Positions 39,692 to 48,183 of a DNA stretch of 64,000 bases are shown here, in pieces. Under the pieces are notes generated by a model. It worked only from the letters and a program-made list of their open reading frames with translations. It was not told the DNA's origin and did not search any database. Each line of letters starts with the position of its first letter. Within the stretch, counting starts at the first letter, position 1. The stretch comes from Opitutus sp. GAS368. Lineage in GTDB: Bacteria > Verrucomicrobiota > Verrucomicrobiia > Opitutales > Opitutaceae. The translations under genes were made by a program, and so were the position numbers. The DNA lies in NCBI GenBank assembly GCA_945869845.1, contig CAMBRG010000002.1, forward strand, positions 1 to 64,000, read 5' to 3'.

Positions 39692-41215
39692 TTACTTTCG
39701 GGACGCTGGAATCACCGGGGGCTTCGCTGCCACGGCTTTGCGGGCCTCGGGGTGGGTGGCGAGAATCGCGCGGAGATCGGCGACGACGGCGGGTTGCTCG
39801 GCGGCGATGTTGCGGGATTCGACCGGATCGTCGGCGTAGTCGTAGAGTTCGATGTGCGCGGTGTCGGCGGGGGCGCCGATTTTTTTCCATTCCACGAGGC
39901 GGTAGCGATCCGTGCGGATGGCGCGGCCGAGCGAGTCGCCCCGGGGGAAGCAGTGGTAGGCGTGGTCGCGCACGCGGGCGGCGGGATCTTTCAGGACGGG
40001 CATGAGATTGATGCCGTCCAACGGGACCGGGCCGGAGGGTTGCGGCAGACGGGCGAGGGCGGCGAGCGTGGGGTAGAGGTCGACGGTTTCGGCGAGTTGG
40101 CCGGTGCTGGTGCCGGGGCGCGTGACGCCGGGCGCGATCACGACGAGCGGGATGCGGTTGGCCTGCTCGAAATTGGTGTGCTTCGTCCAGATGCCGAGAT
40201 CACCGAGGTGCCAGCCGTGGTCGCCCCAGAGAACGACGATGGTATTGTCGGCGAGTTTCAGGTCGTCGAGGGCGGTCATGACGCGGCCGATCTGCGCGTC
40301 GACGTAACTCGTGCTGGCGTAGTAGCCGTGGATGAGCCGGCGCTTGATGTCTTCGGGATACGGCTGCACCGGCGCCTTGGGCACGGGGAAAAACGCGTCG
40401 ATTTCGCCGCCGCGTTTCATGGCGGCGGGCACGACGCCCACCGGAGCGGTCTCGCGGGCGGGCATGGGCAGCCGGGCGGGATCGTAGAGATCCCAATATT
40501 TTTTCGGGGCGGAGAACGGCAGATGCGGGCGCACGAAGCCCACGGCGAGGAAGAAAGGCTCGGTGGGATTTTCTTTGGCGGCGCGCAGACGTGAGATCGC
40601 GTGGGCGGCGACGCGGGCATCGGCGTAGGCGTCGTCGGGCACGTCGGGCGATTCCCAAGCGGCACCGCGCGGGAGCGGACTGGAGCCGGGCGGGCGGCGG
40701 AGATTGGTGAAGAGCGCCTGCTCGTTGGTGGGTGAGCCGTCGCGTGTGCTGGCGGGATCAAGGTATTCGATCACGAGGTCCTTGTGCGCGGGCAGGCTCC
40801 AAGAGGCATCATCGTCGTAGGTGCCGTGACCCACGTGGAAGACCTTGCCCATCGATTCCGCGCGGTAGCCGTGGCGCCGAAAGAATTGCGGGAGCGTGAC
40901 GGCATCGGGGTAAGGGTCGCGGAAGTTGCGGCCGAACTGGTAGAGACCGGTCGTCGTGGAGCGCGCGCCGAGGAGGAGGGTGTAGCGCGACGAGGCGCAG
41001 ACGGCTTGGTTGCAATACGCGGCGTCGAAGCGCAGGCCGCGCCCGACGAGCCGGTCGAGATGGGGCGTGACCGCGGTGCGGTCGCCGTAGGCACCGAGCG
41101 TGGGCTTCAGGTCGTCGACGAGGATGAGCAAAATGTTGGGGCGCGCGGCGGCGGAGAGCGGGGTGTGGGGAGCGAGGAGAGAGACCAGGAGGAGAAGGGC
41201 GAAGGCGGAGCGCAT
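39692..41215 (-). CDS. Sulfatase (iduronate-2-sulfatase-like)
   Basis: NILLILVDDLKPTLGAYGD, AVCASSRYTLLLGAR, VVLWGDHGWHLGDLGIWTKHTNFEQANRIPLVV; ATG at 41215 precedes the signal peptide. Confidence 0.9.
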   Translation of the reverse strand: MRSAFALLLLVSLLAPHTPLSAAARPNILLILVDDLKPTLGAYGDRTAVTPHLDRLVGRGLRFDAAYCNQAVCASSRYTLLLGARSTTTGLYQFGRNFRDPYPDAVTLPQFFRRHGYRAESMGKVFHVGHGTYDDDASWSLPAHKDLVIEYLDPASTRDGSPTNEQALFTNLRRPPGSSPLPRGAAWESPDVPDDAYADARVAAHAISRLRAAKENPTEPFFLAVGFVRPHLPFSAPKKYWDLYDPARLPMPARETAPVGVVPAAMKRGGEIDAFFPVPKAPVQPYPEDIKRRLIHGYYASTSYVDAQIGRVMTALDDLKLADNTIVVLWGDHGWHLGDLGIWTKHTNFEQANRIPLVVIAPGVTRPGTSTGQLAETVDLYPTLAALARLPQPSGPVPLDGINLMPVLKDPAARVRDHAYHCFPRGDSLGRAIRTDRYRLVEWKKIGAPADTAHIELYDYADDPVESRNIAAEQPAVVADLRAILATHPEARKAVAAKPPVIPASRK

Positions 41216-41422
41216 GGGTGGAGGGATGGGGCGGAGGCGGGGAAATATTTCCGGCAGCGGACAACGGTTGAGGCATACACCGCGCCCGCACCACCTGAAA
41301 GCTCCACGCTCGCACATTTGACCGATGAAAATCCACCTGCCGATCCATCTCACCGCCGTTGGCCGTGACGGGCGGGTCGCGGAGGCGGTGCGGCGTCGCC
41401 GTCGCCGTCGGGGTGGGGTGGT

Positions 41423-42886
41423 TCAGCGGGCTTGCAGGTAGCCGGTTTGGCCGAAGCGGAAGAGCGGGGATTCGGTGCGGGCGCTGCGGAGGAGTTCGTT
41501 GAGTTTCTTCACCGTGTCGGGGTGGCGGGCGGCGAGGTCGGTGGTCTCGGTCGGATCGGTGGCGAGGTTGAACAAGGCGAGCGGGCCATCGGGGGCTTTG
41601 AGCACGTCGGTGCGCACGACTTTCCAGTCGCCTTGGCGCAGGGCGACGCGGCCGCCGCCCTCGTGGAATTCCCAGTAGAGATAGTCGTGCTGCGCTTGGC
41701 GGCCGCGACCCGTGAGAGTCGGGGCGAGGGAGAGGCCGTCGAGGTCGGCGGGAGCGGGCTGACTGGCGAGTTCGGCGAAGGTGGGCAGCCAATCCCAGAA
41801 CGCGGAGACGTGGGAGGAAACCGCGCCGCGGGCGACGGTGCCCGGCCAGTGGGCGATCATGGGCACGCGGATGCCGCCTTCGTACAGGTCGCGTTTCACA
41901 CCGCGCAGGCCGCCGCTGCTGTTGAAATACGCGGGATCGGAGCCCCCTTCGACGGAGGGACCGTTGTCGGAGGTGAAGACGATGAGGGTATTTTCAGCGA
42001 GGCCGAGGCGGCGGACGGTGGCGACGATCTCGCCCACCTGGTCGTCGAGCAGGTTGATCATCGCGGCGTAGGCGGCGCGCGGTTCGGGTTGGGAGATGTA
42101 GGGGCCTTGGCGGAACGTCGGGCCGTCATCGACGCCCCGATACGGCGTCTCCGGGCCGTAGTGGCCGCGGTGCCGCGCGAGATAGCTTTCGGGGGCGATG
42201 AGCTCGGCGTGGGGAATGATGGTGGCGACAAAACAGAAAAACGGGCGGTCGCGGTTGGCCTCGATGAAACCCAGAGTTTTTTCGTGAATAAGGGAGGGCG
42301 CGTAGTCGCCGTTGCGGCGGTTGGCGTTGCCGGCGAGCGGGATCTTGGTGTCGTCATCCCAAAGGTGATCGGGGTAGTAGTGATGGCCTAGGCGTTGGCA
42401 ATTGAAGCCGTAGAAGCGGTCAAAACCTTGGCGGCGCGGGGCGCCCTCGGAGCCGGGGAAGCCAAGACCCCATTTGCCGAAAACACCGGTGGCGTAGCCG
42501 GCGCGCTGGAGTTGTTTCGCAAGCGTGCGGGAGTCGGCGGGCAGTGGGTGCTGGCCCTCGGGTTGGACTTCTTTGTTGCCCCGGATGGGGGTGTGGCCGG
42601 TGTGCAGGCCGGTAAGCAAAGCGGAGCGTGACGGGGCGCACACGGTGGCGCCGCTGTAGTGTTGCGTGAACCGCAGGCCTTCGGCAGCGAGCCGGTCGAG
42701 GTGAGGCGTGGCGAAACGCTTTTGACCGTAGCTGCCGAGGTCGCCGAAGCCGAGATCGTCGGCGAGGATGAAAATGATGTTGGGTGGGCGCGCGGCGGAC
42801 GCAGCGGCGGCGAAGGCGACGGGCGCGGTGAGGAGGGCGAGCGTGACCAGCGTGGTGCGAAGCAAGGAACGAAGGAGGGACAGCAT
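41423..42886 (-). CDS. Arylsulfatase
   Basis: NIIFILADDLGFGDLGSYGQ, ATVCAPSRSALLTG, FTSDNGPSVEGG; ATG at 42886 precedes the signal peptide. Confidence 0.93.
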   Translation of the reverse strand: MLSLLRSLLRTTLVTLALLTAPVAFAAAASAARPPNIIFILADDLGFGDLGSYGQKRFATPHLDRLAAEGLRFTQHYSGATVCAPSRSALLTGLHTGHTPIRGNKEVQPEGQHPLPADSRTLAKQLQRAGYATGVFGKWGLGFPGSEGAPRRQGFDRFYGFNCQRLGHHYYPDHLWDDDTKIPLAGNANRRNGDYAPSLIHEKTLGFIEANRDRPFFCFVATIIPHAELIAPESYLARHRGHYGPETPYRGVDDGPTFRQGPYISQPEPRAAYAAMINLLDDQVGEIVATVRRLGLAENTLIVFTSDNGPSVEGGSDPAYFNSSGGLRGVKRDLYEGGIRVPMIAHWPGTVARGAVSSHVSAFWDWLPTFAELASQPAPADLDGLSLAPTLTGRGRQAQHDYLYWEFHEGGGRVALRQGDWKVVRTDVLKAPDGPLALFNLATDPTETTDLAARHPDTVKKLNELLRSARTESPLFRFGQTGYLQAR

Positions 42887-42962
42887 GGCGGGAATGAGGG
42901 AAACTGAGGCGGCTTGGGCGTGGGGGTGGACGGATGAGGGAGAGAGAAGCGGCGCGTGGAGT

Positions 42963-43901
42963 CTATCCGGATTCGGGCAGGAAGGTGGGAAAGGTGAGGC
43001 CGCGGGCGGGGGCGACGGGGCCGAGGGCTTGGGCGGCGTGGAGTTCGACGTTGCGGGCGCCCCAGGCGTAGCACTGGCGCACGAGACCGGAGGCGGTGCA
43101 GGGCACGAGGAATACGGGACTCGCGCCGCGTTGCGCGTCGAGCGCGCGCCAGAGGAGCGCGGCGGCGGCGGTCTCACCGCGGGTGACGCCGGGGCCGAGC
43201 ATGACACATGAGGGGTGCTGGCTCGCGACGAGAAAACCCTCGAGTTCGCCGGCGGCGTTCTCCAGCACCCAAACGCGCCAATCGCCGACCGTGTTGCGCA
43301 GGAAAAAGGTGTAGTCGGTGGTGCGGTCGAGGCCTTGCCAAGCGAGTTCGAAGGCGGCGAGGCGCGAGGCCTCGGCGGGATCGGTCACGAGCCGCACGCG
43401 GTCAGCGCCGGGTGGAGGAGCGCCGGGCAGACCGGCGGCGGGCACGGTGAGCGTGAGATCTTGGTAGAGCGTGTGCGGGACAAACCCGAGGCGCGAGTAG
43501 AGCGAGAATGAATCGAGGTTGAGCAGGCTGGACACGAGTCGCACGGGCCGACCGGTGCGACGGGCGAGATCGAGGGCGGGCGCAAGCAAGGCGCGGGCGA
43601 CGCCGCGGCCCTGGGCTTCGGGGGCGGTGGCGACGATCCCGAGAGCGATGTGCGTGGGGCGCGGGTGGATGAAACACACGCCAAGTAAGTCGCCAGAAGT
43701 GGGGTCGCAGGCGGCGAGCGCTTCACCGGGATCGAGCGTGGCATAGACCTCAGGGAAGAGGCGAAACGGAACGGGCGAATCGCCAAAGCGGGCGCCTTGG
43801 TTGAGGTGGCGTTGATACCACTCCACGAGCGAACGGTGGAGCAGATGCGCGGTCGCGGCGTGGTCGGAGGCGAGCAGCGGGCGGATCGTGGGCGGGAGCA
43901 T
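42963..43901 (-). CDS. GNAT-family N-acetyltransferase
   Basis: GIVATAPEAQGRGVARALLAPALD. Confidence 0.8.
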   Translation of the reverse strand: MLPPTIRPLLASDHAATAHLLHRSLVEWYQRHLNQGARFGDSPVPFRLFPEVYATLDPGEALAACDPTSGDLLGVCFIHPRPTHIALGIVATAPEAQGRGVARALLAPALDLARRTGRPVRLVSSLLNLDSFSLYSRLGFVPHTLYQDLTLTVPAAGLPGAPPPGADRVRLVTDPAEASRLAAFELAWQGLDRTTDYTFFLRNTVGDWRVWVLENAAGELEGFLVASQHPSCVMLGPGVTRGETAAAALLWRALDAQRGASPVFLVPCTASGLVRQCYAWGARNVELHAAQALGPVAPARGLTFPTFLPESG

Positions 43902-43952
43902 GTGAGGGTAAGAGGAGTAAAAGGTCTAAGTCGGAACGATGCGGTAGGAAAC

Positions 43953-44104
43953 CACGGATGCACACGAATGGACACGGATGAAGAGAGGAGATCCAAACGC
44001 AGCCGGAAAAATCAGAATCACCGAACCGAGCCCGCCGTCGTCCCGGGAGGAAGAGACTGATTCGCTCCGGAAATCCGTGTTCATCAGTGTCCATCCGTGG
44101 TTAA
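43953..44104. repeat. Inverted-arm element with 10-bp periodic arms (CACGGATGNA)3
   Basis: Left arm CACGGATGCA CACGAATGGA CACGGATGAA; right arm reverse-complemented CACGGATGGA CACTGATGAA CACGGATTTC. Confidence 0.8.
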
Positions 44105-44208
44105 AACGCATCGTTCGGGTTAAGAAGTGTAAGAGGTGTAAGAGCGGAAAGGGAAGGCGGTGCGAATTGCCTCCTCTTGCGGGGGGAATTGGGCACGTTG
44201 GCGGGCAC

Positions 44209-45051
44209 ATGGCTTCAATTGGTAAACGCAATCAGCTTCCTTTTCTGCGCGAGATGCCGCCGGGCTATTTTCTCGATGGGGGCACACACGGCGACGTGTT
44301 GCTGCCGGGCAAACAGCTGAAGCAGCGGCCGGCGGTCGGGGCGTTGGTGGATGTTTTTGTCTACCGCGATTCGGAGGATCGGATCGTGGCCACGACGGAG
44401 ACGCCCTATGCGATGGTGGGCGAGTTTGCTTATCTGCGGGTGGTGAGCGTCAACCCGCGCATCGGAGTGTTTCTTGATTGGGGTTTGGAAAAGGATCTTT
44501 TGCTGCCCATCCGCGAGCAGGCGGTGCCCTTGCGCGAGGGCGCGTGGCTCGTGGTGCGCGTCGCGCTCGACGAGAAGACGGACCGCGTCATCGCGAGCGC
44601 GCGGCTCAATCGTTACCTGAATCTTGTGCCGCCGCCGTTTGTAGAGGGCCAGCCGGTGAAGTTACTGGTGATCGGAGAATCGCCGTTGGGCTACAATGCG
44701 GTGGTGAACCACACGCATCGCGGGCTGTTTTATTTCAGCGATCTGACCGGTCCGCTGGCGACCGGGCAGGCGATGGACGGTTTCATCAAGGCGGTGCGTG
44801 CCGACGGAAAGATCGACCTCACGCTCAACGGCGGGCGCGTGGGTTACGGACGGATCTTGCCGCTGACGGAGACGATTTTTGAAACGCTGAAGGCGAGCCC
44901 GAACGGGTGGCTGGCGTTGCACGACGGGAGCCCGCCGGAGGAGATCCGGGCGACGTTCGAAGTGAGCAAGAAGGCGTTCAAGCAGGCGATCGGCGTCCTC
45001 TTTAAAGCGAAGCGGATCGTGATCGAGGCGACGGGGATCCGGCTGCCATAG
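44209..45051 (+). CDS. CvfB-like S1 RNA-binding protein
   Basis: MASIGKRNQLPFLREMPPGYFLDG, GVFLDWGLEKDLLLPIREQ, C-terminal winged-helix FEVSKKAFKQAIGVLFK; called ORF starts at 43978. Confidence 0.85.
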   Translation: MASIGKRNQLPFLREMPPGYFLDGGTHGDVLLPGKQLKQRPAVGALVDVFVYRDSEDRIVATTETPYAMVGEFAYLRVVSVNPRIGVFLDWGLEKDLLLPIREQAVPLREGAWLVVRVALDEKTDRVIASARLNRYLNLVPPPFVEGQPVKLLVIGESPLGYNAVVNHTHRGLFYFSDLTGPLATGQAMDGFIKAVRADGKIDLTLNGGRVGYGRILPLTETIFETLKASPNGWLALHDGSPPEEIRATFEVSKKAFKQAIGVLFKAKRIVIEATGIRLP

Positions 45052-45084
45052 TCGACCGAAGTCCCAAGCCCGGGCAGGGTGGGA

Positions 45085-45630
45085 TTATGGTTTTCGTGGG
45101 CGCACGGGGATGTGGACCTCGAAACGTTTCAGGAAAAAAGGCACGTAGGGGGCGTTCCAATAGACGCCGTAGGGTTCGCCCGCGGCCTCGACGGCGGACT
45201 GGGTGGCGAGCCAGGCGAGCAGGGTGGCGCTGGCTGTTTCGAAGTTGGCGCGCGAGTAGCCGCCGCGCGCGCCGTGGCTGGCGACGGGCCGCTCGGGGAT
45301 GTTGATGACCTCGACCCCCGCTTCGTTGCCGGCGACCTTGGTGCGCTCACTCTCGGCGACCCAAAAAAACATCGCCGCATCGTCGATACGCGCCTCGACC
45401 GGGGTGGTCATGGCGATCTTGTGTTTTGAAATGTAGCGGAAAAGCGGGCCGAAGAGGTTGTCGGCGCCGTCGAAGTAGTTGCCGCGCCCGGCGGATTTCA
45501 GGAGCACGCCGGCGGGCAAAGTCTTCAGCTCGGTGGTGCCGGGCGCGGTGGGCGGGAAGGCTTCTTGGGCGGACATGGGTGGAGTGAGCGCAAGCAGCGC
45601 CAGCGAGACGAAGAATGTTAAACGGGGCAT
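45085..45630 (-). CDS. SOUL haem-binding family protein
   Basis: LFRYISKHKIAMTTPVEARI, YNAPYVPFFLKRFEVHIPV-like end. Confidence 0.8.
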   Translation of the reverse strand: MPRLTFFVSLALLALTPPMSAQEAFPPTAPGTTELKTLPAGVLLKSAGRGNYFDGADNLFGPLFRYISKHKIAMTTPVEARIDDAAMFFWVAESERTKVAGNEAGVEVINIPERPVASHGARGGYSRANFETASATLLAWLATQSAVEAAGEPYGVYWNAPYVPFFLKRFEVHIPVRPRKP

Positions 45631-45684
45631 GACTGAAGGGGACGCGAGAAACGCGCGAACGCAAACCCGCGGGCGCGGACATCA

Positions 45685-45740
45685 CTGGAGACGCGACGCC
45701 CCCGTCGCGTTTCACTCGGAAACGGCGACGAGGGCGCGAT
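45685..45740. repeat. REP-like palindrome pair, family C
   Basis: CTGGAGACGCGACGCCCCCGTCGCGTTTCACTCGGAAACGGCGACGAGGGCGCG. Confidence 0.65.
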
Positions 45741-45787
45741 GGTTTTTTTGACGCGCCCAAATAAATGCGGATAGCCCGGATTTGTTG

Positions 45788-45850
45788 TGGAGACGCGACG
45801 CCCCCGGCGCGTTTAACGCGGAGACGGCGACGAGGGCGTCGCCGCTCCAG
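45788..45850. repeat. REP-like palindrome pair, family C, second copy
   Basis: TGGAGACGCGACGCCCCCGGCGCGTTTAACGCGGAGACGGCGACGAGGGCGTCGCCGCTCCA. Confidence 0.7.
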
Positions 45851-45965
45851 TCTGCACGGTGAGCCCGACGGCCTCGTGACCTCGTCCGCTATGCGAAGGA
45901 TCGGGAGCCGTGCCGCCGGGTTCGGACTTTCCATTTGAGGGCGCGGCCGTTTCACTGCGCGGACC

Positions 45966-46616
45966 ATGCGCCTCATCGACCTCTCGCAGCCGCTCCACGA
46001 TAATGCCCCGAATTGCCCGGTGCATCCGCCGGTGTCGTTTCGGCGCACGGCAGATCATCCGGCGGACGGCTGGCGGATGGAGGAGATCGCGATGGCGACC
46101 CACACCGGCAGCCATCTCGATGCGCCGCTGCACAAGATCGCGGGCGGAAAGAGCATCGACGCGCTCCCGCTGGAGACGTTTGTCGGTCCGGCGCGGATCG
46201 CGGATCTGCGCGGGCTGGTCGCGGATGCGCCGATCACGGCGGAGTTGCTCGCAGAAAAACTGCCGGGGCTGGTGTCGGGGGAAATCGTGTTGCTGGCAAC
46301 GGGCTGGGGTGACCGGCGGGCAAAGTCGGAGGAATGGCTGCACCACTCGCCGTATGTCGACCCCGCGGGCGCGCGCTGGCTCGTCGCGGGCGGGGTGCGC
46401 GGCGTGGGGATCGACCACTATTCGATCGGAGGAGGCGGCCCGATCAACGCGGAGACGCACACGATCTTGCTCGGGGCAGGGCTGTGGGTGGTGGAGGAGC
46501 TGAAATTTCCGGCGGAGGTGTTTGCGCTGGCGGCCCCGGTAAAATTTTGGGCGTTGCCGCTGAACTGGCCGGGTTGTTCCGGCGCGATGTGCCGGCCGGT
46601 GATCGAGGTGGGGTGA
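45966..46616 (+). CDS. Cyclase family protein (kynurenine formamidase-like)
   Basis: ATHTGSHLDAPLHKI metal-binding motif, GVGIDHYSIGG. Confidence 0.88.
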   Translation: MRLIDLSQPLHDNAPNCPVHPPVSFRRTADHPADGWRMEEIAMATHTGSHLDAPLHKIAGGKSIDALPLETFVGPARIADLRGLVADAPITAELLAEKLPGLVSGEIVLLATGWGDRRAKSEEWLHHSPYVDPAGARWLVAGGVRGVGIDHYSIGGGGPINAETHTILLGAGLWVVEELKFPAEVFALAAPVKFWALPLNWPGCSGAMCRPVIEVG

Positions 46617-46688
46617 ATGACGGGCGGCGGAGTTGACGGCGGGTGATGGCTCGGCACGGTCTCCTTTTTCACGAAGCTTTCGACATCT

Positions 46689-47972
46689 ATGAAATCCATC
46701 ACCATCGCCACCGTCGGTTCAAATTTTGAGCGGGAGCCGCTCGTGCGGCCGTTTGGGTTTAAGGGCGGGTACATGTCGGAGATCTGGCAGAGCGCGGCGA
46801 TGCTCGGCAGTGCGAGCGGCAAGCGGGGGATCGGACTGTGTTCGCAGGGCGTGTTGTGGAGCGACGCCCACGTCTTCGCGGGGCATGCCGAGAGCGGTGG
46901 CAACGCGCTGATGTATGCGATGAGCGAGTGGGCGGTGCAGCAGCTCAAGGGGCAGACGTTTTCCGATCCCGTCGCGCTGCTCGAATCGATCCGGCACGAC
47001 GTCTATGCCTACGGCAAAAAAATCACAGGGCACGCGGGATTGCGCGAGACCTTTGCCCTCAACGCGCTCGTGGGCGTCGATTTCGCGGTGTGGCAACTCT
47101 ACGCGGCGGAGAACGGAATTTCTAATTTCGACGATCTCATCCCGGCCGCTTACCGGCCGGCGCTCGCGCATCGGCACGCGCAGGCGGCGAGCATTCCGCT
47201 CATGGCTTACGGCATTCCGATCGAGGAACTGAAAGCGGCGGTCGCGGACGGCTATTTTTTCATGAAGATCAAGATCGGCCAGCCCGGGACGCAGGCCGAG
47301 ATGCTGGAGAAAGACATGGCCCGGATCACGGCAATCCACGCGGCCATCGGTGATGCCCGCACGCCTTACACGGCGAACGGCAAGCTGCCGTATTATTTCG
47401 ATGCCAACGGACGTTATGAGAGCAAGGAGACGCTCCAGCGTTTGCTCGACCACACGAAAGCCATCGGCGCGTTTGACCAGATTGCGCTCGTCGAAGAGCC
47501 GTTTCCCGAGGAGCTGGAGATCGACATCCGCGATATTCCGGTGCGGGTAGCGGCGGACGAGAGCGCGCACACGGACCGCGATGCGTTGAAGCGAATTCAG
47601 ATGGGCTATTCGGCGATCGCGCTGAAGCCGATCGCGAAGACGTTCAGCATGTCGCTCAAGATCGCGCAGCTCGCGCACGAGCACGGCGTGCCGTGTTTCT
47701 GCGCCGACCTGACGGTGAGTCCGCTCCTCGTTGAGTGGAACAAGAACGTAGCCGCGCGGCTGGCGCCATTTCCGGGACTCGGCATCGGGTTGATCGAAAC
47801 CAACGGCCATCAGAATTACCGCAACTGGGAGACGATGCGCGGATACCATCCGCGCGCCGGCGCGCCGTGGGCGCGGACGCAGCGCGGGGTCTTCGAGCTC
47901 GACGCGGATTACTACGCGCAGAGCGGCGCGGTGTTGCAGCCCTCGCCTCACTTCGAGGCAATGTTTCCCTGA
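46689..47972 (+). CDS. Mandelate racemase/muconate lactonizing-type enolase-superfamily protein
   Basis: FFMKIKIGQ (KxK), YYFDANGRY, ALVEEPF, AADESAH, SAIALKP. Confidence 0.85.
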   Translation: MKSITIATVGSNFEREPLVRPFGFKGGYMSEIWQSAAMLGSASGKRGIGLCSQGVLWSDAHVFAGHAESGGNALMYAMSEWAVQQLKGQTFSDPVALLESIRHDVYAYGKKITGHAGLRETFALNALVGVDFAVWQLYAAENGISNFDDLIPAAYRPALAHRHAQAASIPLMAYGIPIEELKAAVADGYFFMKIKIGQPGTQAEMLEKDMARITAIHAAIGDARTPYTANGKLPYYFDANGRYESKETLQRLLDHTKAIGAFDQIALVEEPFPEELEIDIRDIPVRVAADESAHTDRDALKRIQMGYSAIALKPIAKTFSMSLKIAQLAHEHGVPCFCADLTVSPLLVEWNKNVAARLAPFPGLGIGLIETNGHQNYRNWETMRGYHPRAGAPWARTQRGVFELDADYYAQSGAVLQPSPHFEAMFP

Positions 47973-48010
47973 GGGACGATGATGCAACTTCGAGTTGACC
48001 GGCCGCATTT

Positions 48011-48143
48011 CTGTAGGCCCGACCGGTGGTCGGGCGGCGGGGCTTTTGCCGACACCGACCGACGGTCGGTGCTACAGTCGGGCCGTGGCCTGATAGCCGA
48101 GGGCGGGGCTTTTGCCGACACCGACCGGCGGTCGGTGCTACAG
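48011..48143. repeat. REP-like element, family B (CCGACCGNYGGTCGG), with 66-bp internal tandem duplication
   Basis: Units 48036-48101 and 48102-48167 are near-identical; palindromes CCCGACCGGTGGTCGGG, CCGACCGACGGTCGG, CCGACCGGCGGTCGG flanked by CTGTAG/CTACAG. Confidence 0.85.
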
Positions 48144-48183
48144 TTGGGCCGTGGCCTGATAGCCGAGGGCGGGGCGGTTTTTT

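Noticed and set aside
37832-43207. A complete polysaccharide utilisation locus
   Set aside because: Sulfatases are clustered but no SusC/D pair, polysaccharide lyase or clear glycosidase sits with them; the TonB receptor is 20 kb away.
48011-48175. CRISPR-like array from repeated palindromes
   Set aside because: Only two units, palindromic throughout, same sequence between them; fits a REP-like element.
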